Of a stretch of 64,000 nt of DNA, positions 29,802-37,250 are shown in pieces (position 1 is the stretch's first letter; each line of letters begins with the position of its first letter). This DNA comes from Aeromicrobium sp. 9AM (GTDB taxonomy: Bacteria; Actinomycetota; Actinomycetes; Propionibacteriales; Nocardioidaceae): NCBI RefSeq assembly GCF_902506105.1, contig NZ_LR733304.1, positions 2,241,831 through 2,305,830 of the forward strand, in the 5' to 3' direction. The notes beneath the pieces are model-generated. The model did no database searches and was not told the origin of the DNA. It saw nothing but the letters and a program-made list of their open reading frames with translations. Made by a program: the position numbers and the translations under genes.

Positions 29802-30302
29802 ATGGTCCGTACAGACACGCCCCCCGCCGGTGACGAACGCTCCGTCCAGATGCAGATGCTGGAGTACGTCCAGCAGACCGCGCTGTTCAAGGTGCGCGGT
29901 CTCAGCCAGGAGCTCGCGCGCACGGCACCGGTGGCGACCTCTCCGCTGACCAACCCGGCCTCGCTGCTCAACCACCTGCGGTGGAACGAGCACTACTGGA
30001 TCGAGGTCGTGACACTCGGCGGCGACGACCGGGCGCCGTGGAGCGCGGAGCACCCCGACGGCGAGCTCGAGGCGGGTCTCACCGTGCCGATCGAGGAGAT
30101 CATCGACGGCTACAGCGAGCAGGTGCAGCTGACCCGCACCCTGCTCGCCGACCTCGACTTCGACGCCGAGACGGAGAAGCCGCTCAAGGACTTCCACCCG
30201 ACCGTGCGCTGGGTCGTCGCCCACCTGATCGAGGAGACCGCCCGCCACAACGGCCACCTCGACCTGCTGCGCGAGATGGCCGACGGCTCAGTCGGCGACT
30301 GA
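29802..30302 (+). CDS. DinB-family protein (paralogue 2)
   Basis: 166 residues, clearly a tandem duplicate of the preceding gene: QMQMLEYVQQTALFKVRGLSQELARTAPVATSPLTNPASLLNHLRWNEHYWIE aligns throughout, and the C-terminus VAHLIEETARHNGHLDLLREMADGSVG is nearly identical. It has the same predicted metal ligands. The two genes are 30 bases apart and probably co-transcribed. Confidence 0.88.
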   Translation: MVRTDTPPAGDERSVQMQMLEYVQQTALFKVRGLSQELARTAPVATSPLTNPASLLNHLRWNEHYWIEVVTLGGDDRAPWSAEHPDGELEAGLTVPIEEIIDGYSEQVQLTRTLLADLDFDAETEKPLKDFHPTVRWVVAHLIEETARHNGHLDLLREMADGSVGD

Positions 30303-30318
30303 CTCCCCGCTGGGAGTT

Positions 30319-30353
30319 GGGGGCACCTCCCGCGAGCTCTGCGAGCAGGGGGC
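30319..30353 (+). repeat. REP-B interspersed repeat, copy 1
   Basis: A 35-base unit, TGGGGG followed by CAC/CCC, then GAGC and CTGCGAGCAGGGGG, shared with 34941-34974 and, in opposite orientation, 36147-36180. The ends are complementary (TGGGGG/CCCCC-like and GAGC/GCGAGC), so it can form hairpins. It lies between the DinB gene end and a convergent gene. Confidence 0.7.
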
Positions 30354-30412
30354 CGTTTCGGTCGGCCATCCACGGCGTTTCGCGACCCAAACGTCACTCC
30401 CAGCGACGGTTC

Positions 30413-31630
30413 TCAGCTCTCGTACGGGAGTCCGCCGAGCTTGACCTTGCCCTCGCCGCTGATCGGCAGGTCGATGCGGTCACACCTGCCGGTGGCCGGC
30501 TTGCACACCACGAGCTTGTCGCTCTTGGCGTCGACCTCGAGCGTGTTGCCTCCTGGCGTCCAACCCAGCGGCCCGCTTCGGTCGAGGTCGACGACCTTGC
30601 CGGAGGCGATCGCGATGAACTGGAACGGACCGGGACCCTGGATCAGGTTGTCCTTGTCGTCATAGCCCGTGTAGTGCGCGTCGAGGCGGATGAACCGGCC
30701 GTCGGGCGAGAGCTCCGGGCTCGGAACGTGTCCCATGTCGTCGTCCGTCGCCGGGCGAAGCTGCACGGTCTGGAGCGTCCTGCCGGTGACGAAGTCACGC
30801 AGGGCCCAGTGCGTCTCGTCCTTGTCGGTCGGCTGGAGGAACTGGCCGTGCGCTGCGCTCAACGGCGCGTTCTTCGTGCCGGGAATCATCCGCGTCGCGC
30901 CGGACTTCCAGTCGTACTCCATCCAGCCTGCGTCGAACAGCGCCCACATGCGATGCCCGGCCATCGTGACCGGAGGCGCCTCCCAGCCGCCCCAGGTGAA
31001 GGCCCCGTCGACCGTGGTGCGCGCGACCTCCTTGCCGGTCACGAGGTTGACCACGACGAAGGACCAGCGCTTGCCGGCCGGTTCGGCGTACGCCACGTCG
31101 GGGCTGCTCGGATCGGTCGCGACGACGCGGTCGCCCATGCGGAGGTCGATGTTCGAGTGGCTGCCGTCGGGACGGATCAGTGAGTAGTGCGACGGCCCGT
31201 TGTCGTCGGTGTAGTCGACCCGCCCCATCCGCACCAGGACACCCTCGGACGTGTAGTACATCGCCTTGATCTTCTCGTCGAACGTCACCTGGTGGTTGCC
31301 GATGTAGACCGTCCTGCCGGCCGAGAATGCGCCGTAGGTGCCATACGCGGGTGCCGCGCCAGCGTTGGTGAATCGCTCCTGCGCGGCACTCGCCGGCGAG
31401 GACCCACCGAAGGTCAGGCTCAGGCCCGCACCGACGACGGCCAGCACAGCCGCCGCGGCGGTCAGCCGGACCAGGGTGCGGCGCCGGCGTACGCGTGGCA
31501 GCACCGTGGCGTACGAATCGCCGGTCTCGGCCAACGCAGTGGTCAGGACGTCGGATCGCAGGCGACCGGCTTCGTCGCGCATGCCAGTCGTGCTGGGTGC
31601 GTGCTTCTTGAGCAGCTCGTCGACGTTCAT
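30413..31630 (-). CDS. Membrane-anchored beta-propeller-like protein, putative anti-sigma partner
   Basis: 405 residues from ATG 31630, sharing ATGA with the sigma factor stop. An N-terminal cytoplasmic part of about 50 residues (MNVDELLKKHAPSTTGMRDE) precedes one transmembrane helix (LVRLTAAAAVLAVVGAGLSLTF, about 52-74). The remaining 330 residues are extracytoplasmic with repeated short blocks such as DGSHSNIDLRMGDRVVATDPSSPDVAYAEP and LSPDGRFIRLDAHYTG, like a beta-propeller. No zinc-finger motif is present. Gene order and topology suggest it restrains the upstream sigma factor (inference); the domain itself is unrecognised. Confidence 0.75.
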   Translation of the reverse strand: MNVDELLKKHAPSTTGMRDEAGRLRSDVLTTALAETGDSYATVLPRVRRRRTLVRLTAAAAVLAVVGAGLSLTFGGSSPASAAQERFTNAGAAPAYGTYGAFSAGRTVYIGNHQVTFDEKIKAMYYTSEGVLVRMGRVDYTDDNGPSHYSLIRPDGSHSNIDLRMGDRVVATDPSSPDVAYAEPAGKRWSFVVVNLVTGKEVARTTVDGAFTWGGWEAPPVTMAGHRMWALFDAGWMEYDWKSGATRMIPGTKNAPLSAAHGQFLQPTDKDETHWALRDFVTGRTLQTVQLRPATDDDMGHVPSPELSPDGRFIRLDAHYTGYDDKDNLIQGPGPFQFIAIASGKVVDLDRSGPLGWTPGGNTLEVDAKSDKLVVCKPATGRCDRIDLPISGEGKVKLGGLPYES

Positions 31631-32163
31631 GAGAGGGCCTCCTTGGAAGGCAGGTGAGGGGCAACGACGGTGAGTCCCGACTCGAGCTCGGCAGCGAGCC
31701 GTGCGCGGGCACGACTCAACCGGGCCCGGAAGGCCCGCGGCGCACAGCGCGCCACCTCGGCGGCACCGCGCGGATCGAGCCCGTCCCACGCCACCAGCAG
31801 CAACGCCTCGCGCTCGAGCTCGCTGAGCCGTTCCAGGGCGGCGAGCAGGTGGGCGCGTTCGGCCACGACCTCGTCCACACCGGCCGAGTCGGCCTGGTGC
31901 ACATACGCCAGGTTGCTGGCGAGGGTCGACCGCCGTACGTCTGCACGTCGCCGGTTGCGGATGACGTTGCCCGCCGTCACCAGGAGCCACGGGAGCGGCT
32001 CCGGCGGCACGATCTCGATGCGTCGCCAGGCAGCGGCGAACGTCTCGGAGACCACGTCGTCGGCGTCATCGCGACCGCAATGGCGCAGGGCGTAGGCATA
32101 GACCTTGGGCGCGCAAACGTCGTACATCGACTCCAGGCGCTGATGGTCCTTCATCGGGCTCAC
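31627..32163 (-). CDS. ECF-type RNA polymerase sigma factor
   Basis: 178 residues. Region 2: LESMYDVCAPKVYAYALRHCGRDDADDVVSETFAAAWRRIE with PLPWLLVTAGNVIRNRRR. Region 4: LLAALERLSELEREALLLVAWDGLDPRGAAEVARCAPRAFRARLSRARARL, a helix-turn-helix. The start may be GTG 32163 or ATG 32154; neither has a strong ribosome site. It is coupled by ATGA to the membrane protein downstream, the standard sigma/anti-sigma arrangement. Confidence 0.9.
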   Translation of the reverse strand: MSPMKDHQRLESMYDVCAPKVYAYALRHCGRDDADDVVSETFAAAWRRIEIVPPEPLPWLLVTAGNVIRNRRRADVRRSTLASNLAYVHQADSAGVDEVVAERAHLLAALERLSELEREALLLVAWDGLDPRGAAEVARCAPRAFRARLSRARARLAAELESGLTVVAPHLPSKEALS

Positions 32164-32217
32164 ACTAGGTAATGTCGCGGGCCCTCAGAAATGCCACATC
32201 GCGTACGCGGAAAGTTT

Positions 32218-32979
32218 CTAGTCCGCCTTCTTGGCTGCCCGGCGAGCGGCGCGGGCGATCAGCTCTTCCTCGTCGAGCTTCTTGGCCTGCTCCGGCGTCG
32301 GGGCGGTGCCGCCGTGCCGGGCGGGCGCCCACCACTGGCCCTCGGGGCTGAGCGGGTACTCGGCGATCGCCTTGTCGAGCAGCGCCGTCATGGCCTCGCG
32401 GAGGCGCGCCGTCTCGGCGACCGGGTCCTCGCCCGTGACATCGAGGGGCTCTCCGACGTGCAGCCCGATGGTCTTGCCCCGGCCCTTGAGGTCGGACGGG
32501 TGGTCCTTGGTCTTGAGCAGCTGCGTGCCCCACGTGACCATCGGGATCAGCGGGACGCCGGCCTCGGCCGCCATGCGTACGGCGCCGGTCTTGAGCTCCT
32601 TGATCTCGAAGGAGCGACTGATCGTTGCCTCGGGGAAGATGCCGACGATCTCGCCGTTGCGGGCGTACTCGACCGCCTGCTCGTACGACGCCTGGCCGTT
32701 GTCGCGGTCCACCGAGATGTGGTGCAGGGAGCGCATGATCGGGCCGGAGACCTTGTGGTCGAAGGCGTCCTTCTTGGCCATGAACCGCACGAGCCGGCCG
32801 CTGGGGTGCGCCGCGAAGCCGTCGAAGATGAAGTCGACGTAACCGATGTGGTTGGCCGCGAGGATCGCGCCACCGGTGCGCGGGATGTGCTCGGTGCCCG
32901 ACATCTGGAACTTCATCCCCAAAGCCTTGAACAGCGTCTTGGCGGTCAGGATCACCGGGGGGTACGTGATGTCGCGCAT
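32218..32979 (-). CDS. 1-acyl-sn-glycerol-3-phosphate acyltransferase (PlsC family)
   Basis: 253 residues. ILAANHIGYVDFIFDGFAAHPSGR carries the catalytic HxxxxD, FMAKKDAF is motif II, IVGIFPEATISRSF is motif III (FPEG-type, here FPEA) and AGVPLIPMVTWGTQLL is motif IV. It acylates lysophosphatidate to phosphatidate at the membrane. The C-terminus is basic and Lys/Arg-rich. Actinobacterial genomes carry several PlsC paralogues, so the specific acceptor is uncertain. Confidence 0.9.
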   Translation of the reverse strand: MRDITYPPVILTAKTLFKALGMKFQMSGTEHIPRTGGAILAANHIGYVDFIFDGFAAHPSGRLVRFMAKKDAFDHKVSGPIMRSLHHISVDRDNGQASYEQAVEYARNGEIVGIFPEATISRSFEIKELKTGAVRMAAEAGVPLIPMVTWGTQLLKTKDHPSDLKGRGKTIGLHVGEPLDVTGEDPVAETARLREAMTALLDKAIAEYPLSPEGQWWAPARHGGTAPTPEQAKKLDEEELIARAARRAAKKAD

Positions 32980-33058
32980 CAGGTCACCTTAGTGGACACG
33001 TGTGCACCGGAGCGATGTTCGAGATCAGGCTCACGGCCGCTCACGCTCAGGTCCGCCG

Positions 33059-33451
33059 TCAGTCGTCTTCGACAACGTGCACGGCGGCTTCTTCGGCGCT
33101 CGCTGCGGCGCCGTCGATGCCGACGTCCTCGCCGACGAGGTCCTTCTCGGTGTCCTCGCCGATGCCCCCATCCGGATCGACCAGCCGACCGGCGCGCTCC
33201 GTGCCGACCTCACCGTCGTCGACATCCTCCGCAGGCTCGGCGTACGGGTCGGCCTCCGGCTCCTCCTGGCGGAGGCGCTCGTCGAGCGACTCGCCCTGCA
33301 AGGCCTCGTCCGCCGTGGTGCCGAAGCCCTCGCCGCGGTAGCTCTCGGGCGGCGAGTAGCCGGAGTCGAGGGTCTCGTCTGGGTTGTCGAAGATCGCGTC
33401 CTGGTCGGGGCCGTCGCCATCGTCGTCGAACGTGTCAGGAGTCTCGGTCAT
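33059..33451 (-). CDS. DUF5709 family acidic protein
   Basis: 130 residues, extremely acidic and probably disordered (MTETPDTFDDDGDGPDQDAI). DNPDETLDSGYSPPESYRGEGFGTTADEALQGESLDERLRQEEPEADPYA is the conserved core of the actinobacterial DUF5709 family. No function is known. Its start shares ATGA with the stop of the Rid-family gene. Confidence 0.85.
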   Translation of the reverse strand: MTETPDTFDDDGDGPDQDAIFDNPDETLDSGYSPPESYRGEGFGTTADEALQGESLDERLRQEEPEADPYAEPAEDVDDGEVGTERAGRLVDPDGGIGEDTEKDLVGEDVGIDGAAASAEEAAVHVVEDD

Positions 33452-33858
33452 GAGCCCAGCCTTCCACGCCAGCCTGAGGGCGCAACGTGTGCGTCGATCT
33501 CGATCTCCACGAGGTGCTCGGGGCGCGCCAGCGCGACAACCTGCACCATCGTGGCGACAGGGCGTACGACGTCGAAGATCTCCTTGTGCGCCCGGCCGAC
33601 CTCCTCGAAGTCGGCGATGTCGGTGACGTACATCCGCGTGCGGACGACGTGCTGCGTGTCCATGCCTGCCGTACGGAGTGCCGCCAGCGCGATCTCGAAC
33701 GCGATCCGCGTCTGCTCGTACGGATCGCCGACGCCGACCACCTCACCCTTGACCGTCGCGGTCGTGCCGGCGACCCATGCGCTGTTGCCGACCCGGACGG
33801 CGCGGGAGTAGCCCACGACGTCCTCGAACGGTGACGGTGAGCTGACGTTCTTCCTCAT
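33448..33858 (-). CDS. RidA/YjgF family protein
   Basis: 136 residues from ATG 33858. SPSPFEDVVGYSRAVRVGNSAWVAGTTATVKGEVVG is the opening of the YjgF fold, and VVRTRMYVTDIADFEEVGRAHKEIF contains the conserved Arg (VRTRMYVTD) that binds the imine carboxylate in RidA. The usual Glu region reads RPEHLVEIEIDA. Such proteins hydrolyse reactive enamines/imines or related compounds. It overlaps rimI upstream and the DUF5709 gene downstream by ATGA at each junction. Confidence 0.88.
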   Translation of the reverse strand: MRKNVSSPSPFEDVVGYSRAVRVGNSAWVAGTTATVKGEVVGVGDPYEQTRIAFEIALAALRTAGMDTQHVVRTRMYVTDIADFEEVGRAHKEIFDVVRPVATMVQVVALARPEHLVEIEIDAHVAPSGWRGRLGS

Positions 33859-34286
33859 CGGGTCTCCTCGAGCTCGAGCTGCATGACGAGCGCGTCGACG
33901 CCGCCGCGGTAGTAGCCGGCGCGCTTGCTGATGGTCGTGAATCCGTACGCGTCGTAGAACGCGAATGCGGCCTCGTTGTCGGCCGCGACCTCCAGCAGCA
34001 TGCGCGTCGCTCCCTGGGCCACGGCTGCGGCGCACAAGGCGTCGAGCAGCTGGCGCGCGACCCCGTGCCTGCGTCGCGACGGCATCACGGCGATGCGTTC
34101 AAGATCCGCGACGTCGCCGGCCACCGACGCCACGGCGTATGCCTCGAGGTCGTCGATCAGGACCGTGCGGCGCTCGTCCTCGATCGCATCACGGACCAAC
34201 GTCTCGGTCCAGGCGTCACGGCCGAAGCACGCGAGGTCGATCGCCGTGACAGCGGTGACCTCGGTGCGCAGGGCCACCCGGATCAT
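33855..34286 (-). CDS. rimI: Ribosomal protein S18-alanine N-acetyltransferase RimI-like
   Basis: 143 residues of the GNAT fold. VADLERIAVMPSRRRHGVARQLLDALCAAAVAQGATRMLLEVAADNEAAFAFYDAYGFTTISKRAGYY contains motif A (R-R-x-G-V-A) and the N-x-x-A-x-x-F-Y-x-x-x-G-F motif of RimI. Its position directly after tsaB is the conserved tsaB-rimI-tsaD context. It N-acetylates ribosomal S18 in E. coli; targets in Actinobacteria may be broader. Confidence 0.9.
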   Translation of the reverse strand: MIRVALRTEVTAVTAIDLACFGRDAWTETLVRDAIEDERRTVLIDDLEAYAVASVAGDVADLERIAVMPSRRRHGVARQLLDALCAAAVAQGATRMLLEVAADNEAAFAFYDAYGFTTISKRAGYYRGGVDALVMQLELEETR

Positions 34287-34918
34287 GCGCGTTTGGTCGT
34301 CGCCGAAGGCACGGCGTCCGGGCGCCGGAGGTAGAGCGGCTCGAGCGGCAGCGTCTGTGCGGTGCCCGCGACGACGATCCTCGCGAGGGCAGCGGCGCGC
34401 GGGTCGTGCGACTCCCCTGCAGCACGGAGGACGCCGTCGTAGAGCTGGCCACCTCGTCCGTACGTCGGAAGGTCGGGATGGCGCGCCGCGACCTCGGCCG
34501 GAAAGTCGACATGTGGACCGTCGAGGCGTACGTGGTCCGCTCCGTAGCGAGCCCAGTAGACCTCCTTGCGGCGGGCATCCGTGGCGACGAGGAACTCGCC
34601 CTCGACCTGGCAGTCGGCGGCGATGATGTCGAGCGTGCAGACGCCGTGCGTCGTCAGGCCGAGAGTGGAGCCGAGCGTCAGTGCCGTGACGACACCGACC
34701 CGGAGGCCGGTGAACGGTCCGGGCCCCACGCCGACGGCGACGTCGGTGAGGTCAGCCATCGTGGCGCCGGCCTGCACCAGCGCGTCGCGGATGGCCGGTG
34801 CGAGCAGCTCGCCGTGCGCCATGGCCCCCTCGCCGGCCGCCTCGCCGACGACGCGCTCGCCGTCGTGGACGGCGACCGTGATGGCCGGGGTGGCGGTGTC
34901 GAACGCAAGCAGCAGCAC
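34283..34918 (-). CDS. tsaB: tRNA threonylcarbamoyladenosine synthesis protein TsaB
   Basis: 211 residues. MLLLAFDTATPAITVAVHDG is the ASKHA-fold start, and DLTDVAVGVGPGPFTGLRVGVVTALTLGSTLG is the TsaB signature. TsaB is the inactive partner that scaffolds TsaD. The stop overlaps rimI by ATGA. Upstream are a REP-B copy and the 22-bp-period array, so its expression may be separated from tsaE. Confidence 0.95.
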   Translation of the reverse strand: MLLLAFDTATPAITVAVHDGERVVGEAAGEGAMAHGELLAPAIRDALVQAGATMADLTDVAVGVGPGPFTGLRVGVVTALTLGSTLGLTTHGVCTLDIIAADCQVEGEFLVATDARRKEVYWARYGADHVRLDGPHVDFPAEVAARHPDLPTYGRGGQLYDGVLRAAGESHDPRAAALARIVVAGTAQTLPLEPLYLRRPDAVPSATTKRA

Positions 34919-34940
34919 GCATGAACCCTAACGCTGACGG

Positions 34941-34974
34941 TGGGGGTCCCCCCGTGAGCCCTGCGAGCAGGGGG
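34941..34974 (+). repeat. REP-B interspersed repeat, copy 2
   Basis: 34 bases closely matching 30319-30353 and the reverse complement of 36147-36180. It lies 23 bases upstream of the tsaB start and just before the 22-bp array. Confidence 0.7.
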
Positions 34975-34983
34975 ACAGTTGTT

Positions 34984-35108
34984 GCCCCGTGACGGGTCAG
35001 TTACCGCCCCGTGACGGGTCACTTCCCGGCACCAAGGCAGACCACAAGTGACCCGTCAGCGGGCCATAAGTGACCCCTCAGCGGGCCAAAAGTGACCCGT
35101 CAGCGATG
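34984..35108. repeat. Five-unit array with 22-bp period (TGACSSGTCA core)
   Basis: Two 19-base units in one orientation start at 34984 and 35006 (GCCCCGTGACGGGTCAGTT and GCCCCGTGACGGGTCACTT). After a 21-base gap, three in the opposite orientation start at 35046, 35068 and 35090 (AAGTGACCCGTCAGCGGGC, one substitution in the middle unit; the last one diverges at its end). The spacing is exactly 22 bases within each half. The halves could pair as one long hairpin. The array fills the space between the tsaE fusion stop (35112) and tsaB. Confidence 0.85.
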
Positions 35109-35111
35109 TGG

Positions 35112-36080
35112 TCAGGAGAGGAGGGTCGAGCGGAGGGGGGTGCCGACCCAGCGGGGGCCGTGGGGCTTCACCGTCACGACGCGCGGCTCGGCCTCGTCGA
35201 CGAGGTCGCCCTCGTGCGGGGTGCCGAGCGGGTCGATCGGCCGTGCACCACGCACCTCGATGCGTACGTGCAGCCAGCTGTCCGCGAGCTGCTCGGCCAT
35301 GCCGTCGCCCCACTCGACGACCGTGACGGCCTCCTCGGTGGTGGCGTCGAGGTCGATGTCATCGAGCTCGGCCGCGCTGCCGAGCCGGTAGGCGTCGACG
35401 TGCACCAGCGGCGGACCGTCCGCCAGCGACGGGTGCGTGCGGGCGATGACGAACGTCGGCGACGTGATCGGCCCGCGTACGCTCAGCGCCTCGCCGAGAC
35501 CCTGCGTGAACGTCGTCTTGCCGGCGCCCAGGTCGCCGGACAGGACCAACAGGTCGCCGGGGCGCAACAGCGTCGAGAGCTTGGCGGCGAGGTCGTGCAT
35601 CTCGTCGGGCGTCGGCACCTCGCGAGCGAGCCACAACGTCTTGCCGAACTCGATGAACTGCCGGTCGCGGCCGACGGGGTAGTAGAGCCGCCGCGACCAG
35701 AACTGCACCGTCTCGGGCAGCTCTTCGCGGACGTCGAGCCAGATGCCGTCCTTGCCACGCTCCTCGGCGGTGTCCTCCGCGACGCCGACCATGGCCGACG
35801 CGACACCGCGAGCCTGGATGTCGGGGTCGACGCAGACCCGCTTGAGGCCCAGCTGTCCGGGCCGGGACTCGTCGAACAGCATCGCACCCATGGGCAGGCC
35901 GCGACGCTCGACGAGCAGGCCGCCGGCGGTGCCGAGCACCTCGGCGACCGACTCGACGGTCTCCTCGGAGGCCGTCGACGGCGGGTCGAGCACGGGGCGA
36001 GCCCCGAACGACCGGTGGATGATGTCGACGATCTGCGGAGCGTGCTCCGGCCCGGCGTGTATGACGTTGAGCGCGGTCAT
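35112..36080 (-). CDS. tsaE: GNAT acetyltransferase - TsaE fusion protein
   Basis: 322 residues. Residues 1-150 are a GNAT domain (LGLKRVCVDPDIQARGVASAMVGVAEDTAEERGKDGIWLDV, with the Q-A-R-G-V-A loop, and VQFWSRRLYYPVGRDRQFIEFGKTL). Residues 155-300 are TsaE: Walker A VLSGDLGAGKTTFTQGLGEAL, SPTFVIARTH, HVDAYRLGSAAELDDIDLD and VVEWGDGM. TsaE is the ATPase that drives turnover of the TsaB-TsaD complex in t6A synthesis. Most TsaE proteins are about 150 residues, so the N-terminal domain is an addition; its substrate is unknown. The start shares ATGA with a short conserved frame. Confidence 0.92.
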   Translation of the reverse strand: MTALNVIHAGPEHAPQIVDIIHRSFGARPVLDPPSTASEETVESVAEVLGTAGGLLVERRGLPMGAMLFDESRPGQLGLKRVCVDPDIQARGVASAMVGVAEDTAEERGKDGIWLDVREELPETVQFWSRRLYYPVGRDRQFIEFGKTLWLAREVPTPDEMHDLAAKLSTLLRPGDLLVLSGDLGAGKTTFTQGLGEALSVRGPITSPTFVIARTHPSLADGPPLVHVDAYRLGSAAELDDIDLDATTEEAVTVVEWGDGMAEQLADSWLHVRIEVRGARPIDPLGTPHEGDLVDEAEPRVVTVKPHGPRWVGTPLRSTLLS

Positions 36081-36196
36081 GCCGCCACCTCCAAGAAGAA
36101 CCCACGATACGGAGGCAGCGGCATGACATCTGCCACATGATTCCCGCCCCCTACTCGCAGGGCTCGTGGGGGTGCCCCCAGCTGGCGCTCGGTCAT
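36077..36196 (-). CDS. Conserved ATGA-linked small ORF, copy 2 (39 aa)
   Basis: A 39-codon frame whose ATG (36196) shares ATGA with the alpha/beta-hydrolase stop and whose stop shares ATGA with the tsaE fusion start (36080). It begins MTERQL, passes in frame through a REP-B repeat (36147-36180) and ends VMPLPPYRGFFLEVAA. A shorter start at ATG 36124 would give 15 residues. GGAGGTG within codons L-E-V serves as the ribosome site for tsaE. Residues P-Y-R-G-F/L-F/L and A-A are shared with the other two copies through partly synonymous codons. Function unknown; a coupling peptide or leader is plausible. Confidence 0.6.
   Translation of the reverse strand: MTERQLGAPPRALRVGGGNHVADVMPLPPYRGFFLEVAA
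36147..36180 (-). repeat. REP-B interspersed repeat, copy 3 (inside small ORF copy 2)
   Basis: On the minus strand the 34 bases read TGGGGGCACCCCCACGAGCC followed by CTGCGAGTAGGGGG, matching the other REP-B copies. Compared with small-ORF copy 3, this copy is 36 bases longer, so the repeat was added without breaking the frame. Confidence 0.7.
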
Positions 36197-37170
36197 GCGA
36201 TCTCCTCCAGGACGTCCTCGATGACCTTGGTGACCTTGGCGTGCTCCTCGAACATGACCATGTGGCCGACGTCCTCGAGGGCGACCAGCCTGGCGCCAGG
36301 GATGGCCTCCGCGAGCCGCCGGCTGTGCTTGATCGGTGTGACGAGATCGGCGGTCCCGCCCATGACGACTGTCCTGGCCTTGCCGATCACCTTGAGGCCA
36401 GGGGTCAGGTCGAGCGTGACGAAGTTGGGATAGAAGTCCATCAGCACGTGGGTCGGCGTCTTGAGGATCATCTCGTTGGTCATGTCCGCGTGGCGCTCCT
36501 GGGCATTCGGCCCGAGCCCCCAGCGGCGGACGATCGAGTAGCTGTTGAACGTACGACCCCAGTCCAGCACGGGTGAGGTGACGCGCAGCAGCGGGACCAG
36601 GTAGCGAAGGGCGGGGCTGCTGCGCATGAGCTTGCCGGAGCTCGTGCTGATCAGCACGACGCCCTTGACCCGGCGACCGAACTGCTGGGGCTCTGCCGCC
36701 GCCAGCTCCATGATCGCCATGCCACCCATCGAGTGGCCGACAAGGACGATCGGCCCGCGCGGCACCAGGGCGCTGATGACGGTGCGCAGGTCGTCCGCGA
36801 GGTGCGGGATCGAGGAGTTGTCGTGGTACGAACGGCCGGACTCGCCATGCGATCGCAGGTCGACGAACACCATGCGGACCTTGCCGCGCAGCGCGAGTCG
36901 CTGGTAGTGCCAGACGTCGATCGACTCGACCCAGCCGTGCACGAACACGACCGTCGGGGTCTTGCGCTCGGCCTCGTCGATCTCGCAGTTGAGCTGCACC
37001 CCGTCGGTCGCCGTGACCTGCACCGGATCGCTGTGTACGGAGCCGAACTCGACGTCCTCGCCCCGCCGCAACCGCCGCTGCTGGCGCTGCCGGCCGTTCA
37101 GCACCGAAGCGACGACACCCGCAGCCACGAACGCCCCAGCCGTCGTGGCGACCTTGGCCGTGCGACTCAT
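36193..37170 (-). CDS. Alpha/beta hydrolase
   Basis: 325 residues with an N-terminal membrane/signal-like helix (KVATTAGAFVAAGVVASVLNG). The fold has TVVFVHGWVESIDVWHYQR (oxyanion HGW), the nucleophile elbow VLVGHSMGGMAIMELA with Ser near 140, and TADLVTPIKHSRRL (acid) and EDVGHMVMFEEH (His) completing the triad. A lysophospholipase/peroxidase-like actinobacterial family placed between alr and tsaE; the substrate is unknown. Both ends join short conserved frames by ATGA. Confidence 0.9.
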   Translation of the reverse strand: MSRTAKVATTAGAFVAAGVVASVLNGRQRQQRRLRRGEDVEFGSVHSDPVQVTATDGVQLNCEIDEAERKTPTVVFVHGWVESIDVWHYQRLALRGKVRMVFVDLRSHGESGRSYHDNSSIPHLADDLRTVISALVPRGPIVLVGHSMGGMAIMELAAAEPQQFGRRVKGVVLISTSSGKLMRSSPALRYLVPLLRVTSPVLDWGRTFNSYSIVRRWGLGPNAQERHADMTNEMILKTPTHVLMDFYPNFVTLDLTPGLKVIGKARTVVMGGTADLVTPIKHSRRLAEAIPGARLVALEDVGHMVMFEEHAKVTKVIEDVLEEIA

Positions 37171-37250
37171 ACCGCCGCCTGCAAGAAAAGCCCACGATAC
37201 GCAGACGGCGGCATGAGCTCTTCATTGTTCGCTCGCTGGCGCTCGCTCAT
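37167..37250 (-). CDS. Conserved ATGA-linked small ORF, copy 3 (27 aa)
   Basis: A 27-codon frame from ATG 37250 (sharing ATGA with the alr stop) to TGA 37167 (sharing ATGA with the alpha/beta-hydrolase start). It begins MSERQRANNEEL and ends MPPSAYRGLFLQAAV. Copy 1 at 7920-8002 is nearly the same sequence in its first half but one base shorter. The conserved tail (YRG-L/F-F-L, then A-A/V-stop) and its exact fit between two coupled genes argue that it is translated. GAAGAG precedes an internal ATG (37214) that would give only the 15-residue tail. Confidence 0.6.
   Translation of the reverse strand: MSERQRANNEELMPPSAYRGLFLQAAV

Noticed and set aside
34984..35108. CRISPR array
   Set aside because: The units are palindromic, occur in both orientations, and the gaps are only 2-3 bases of non-unique sequence; no cas genes are present.
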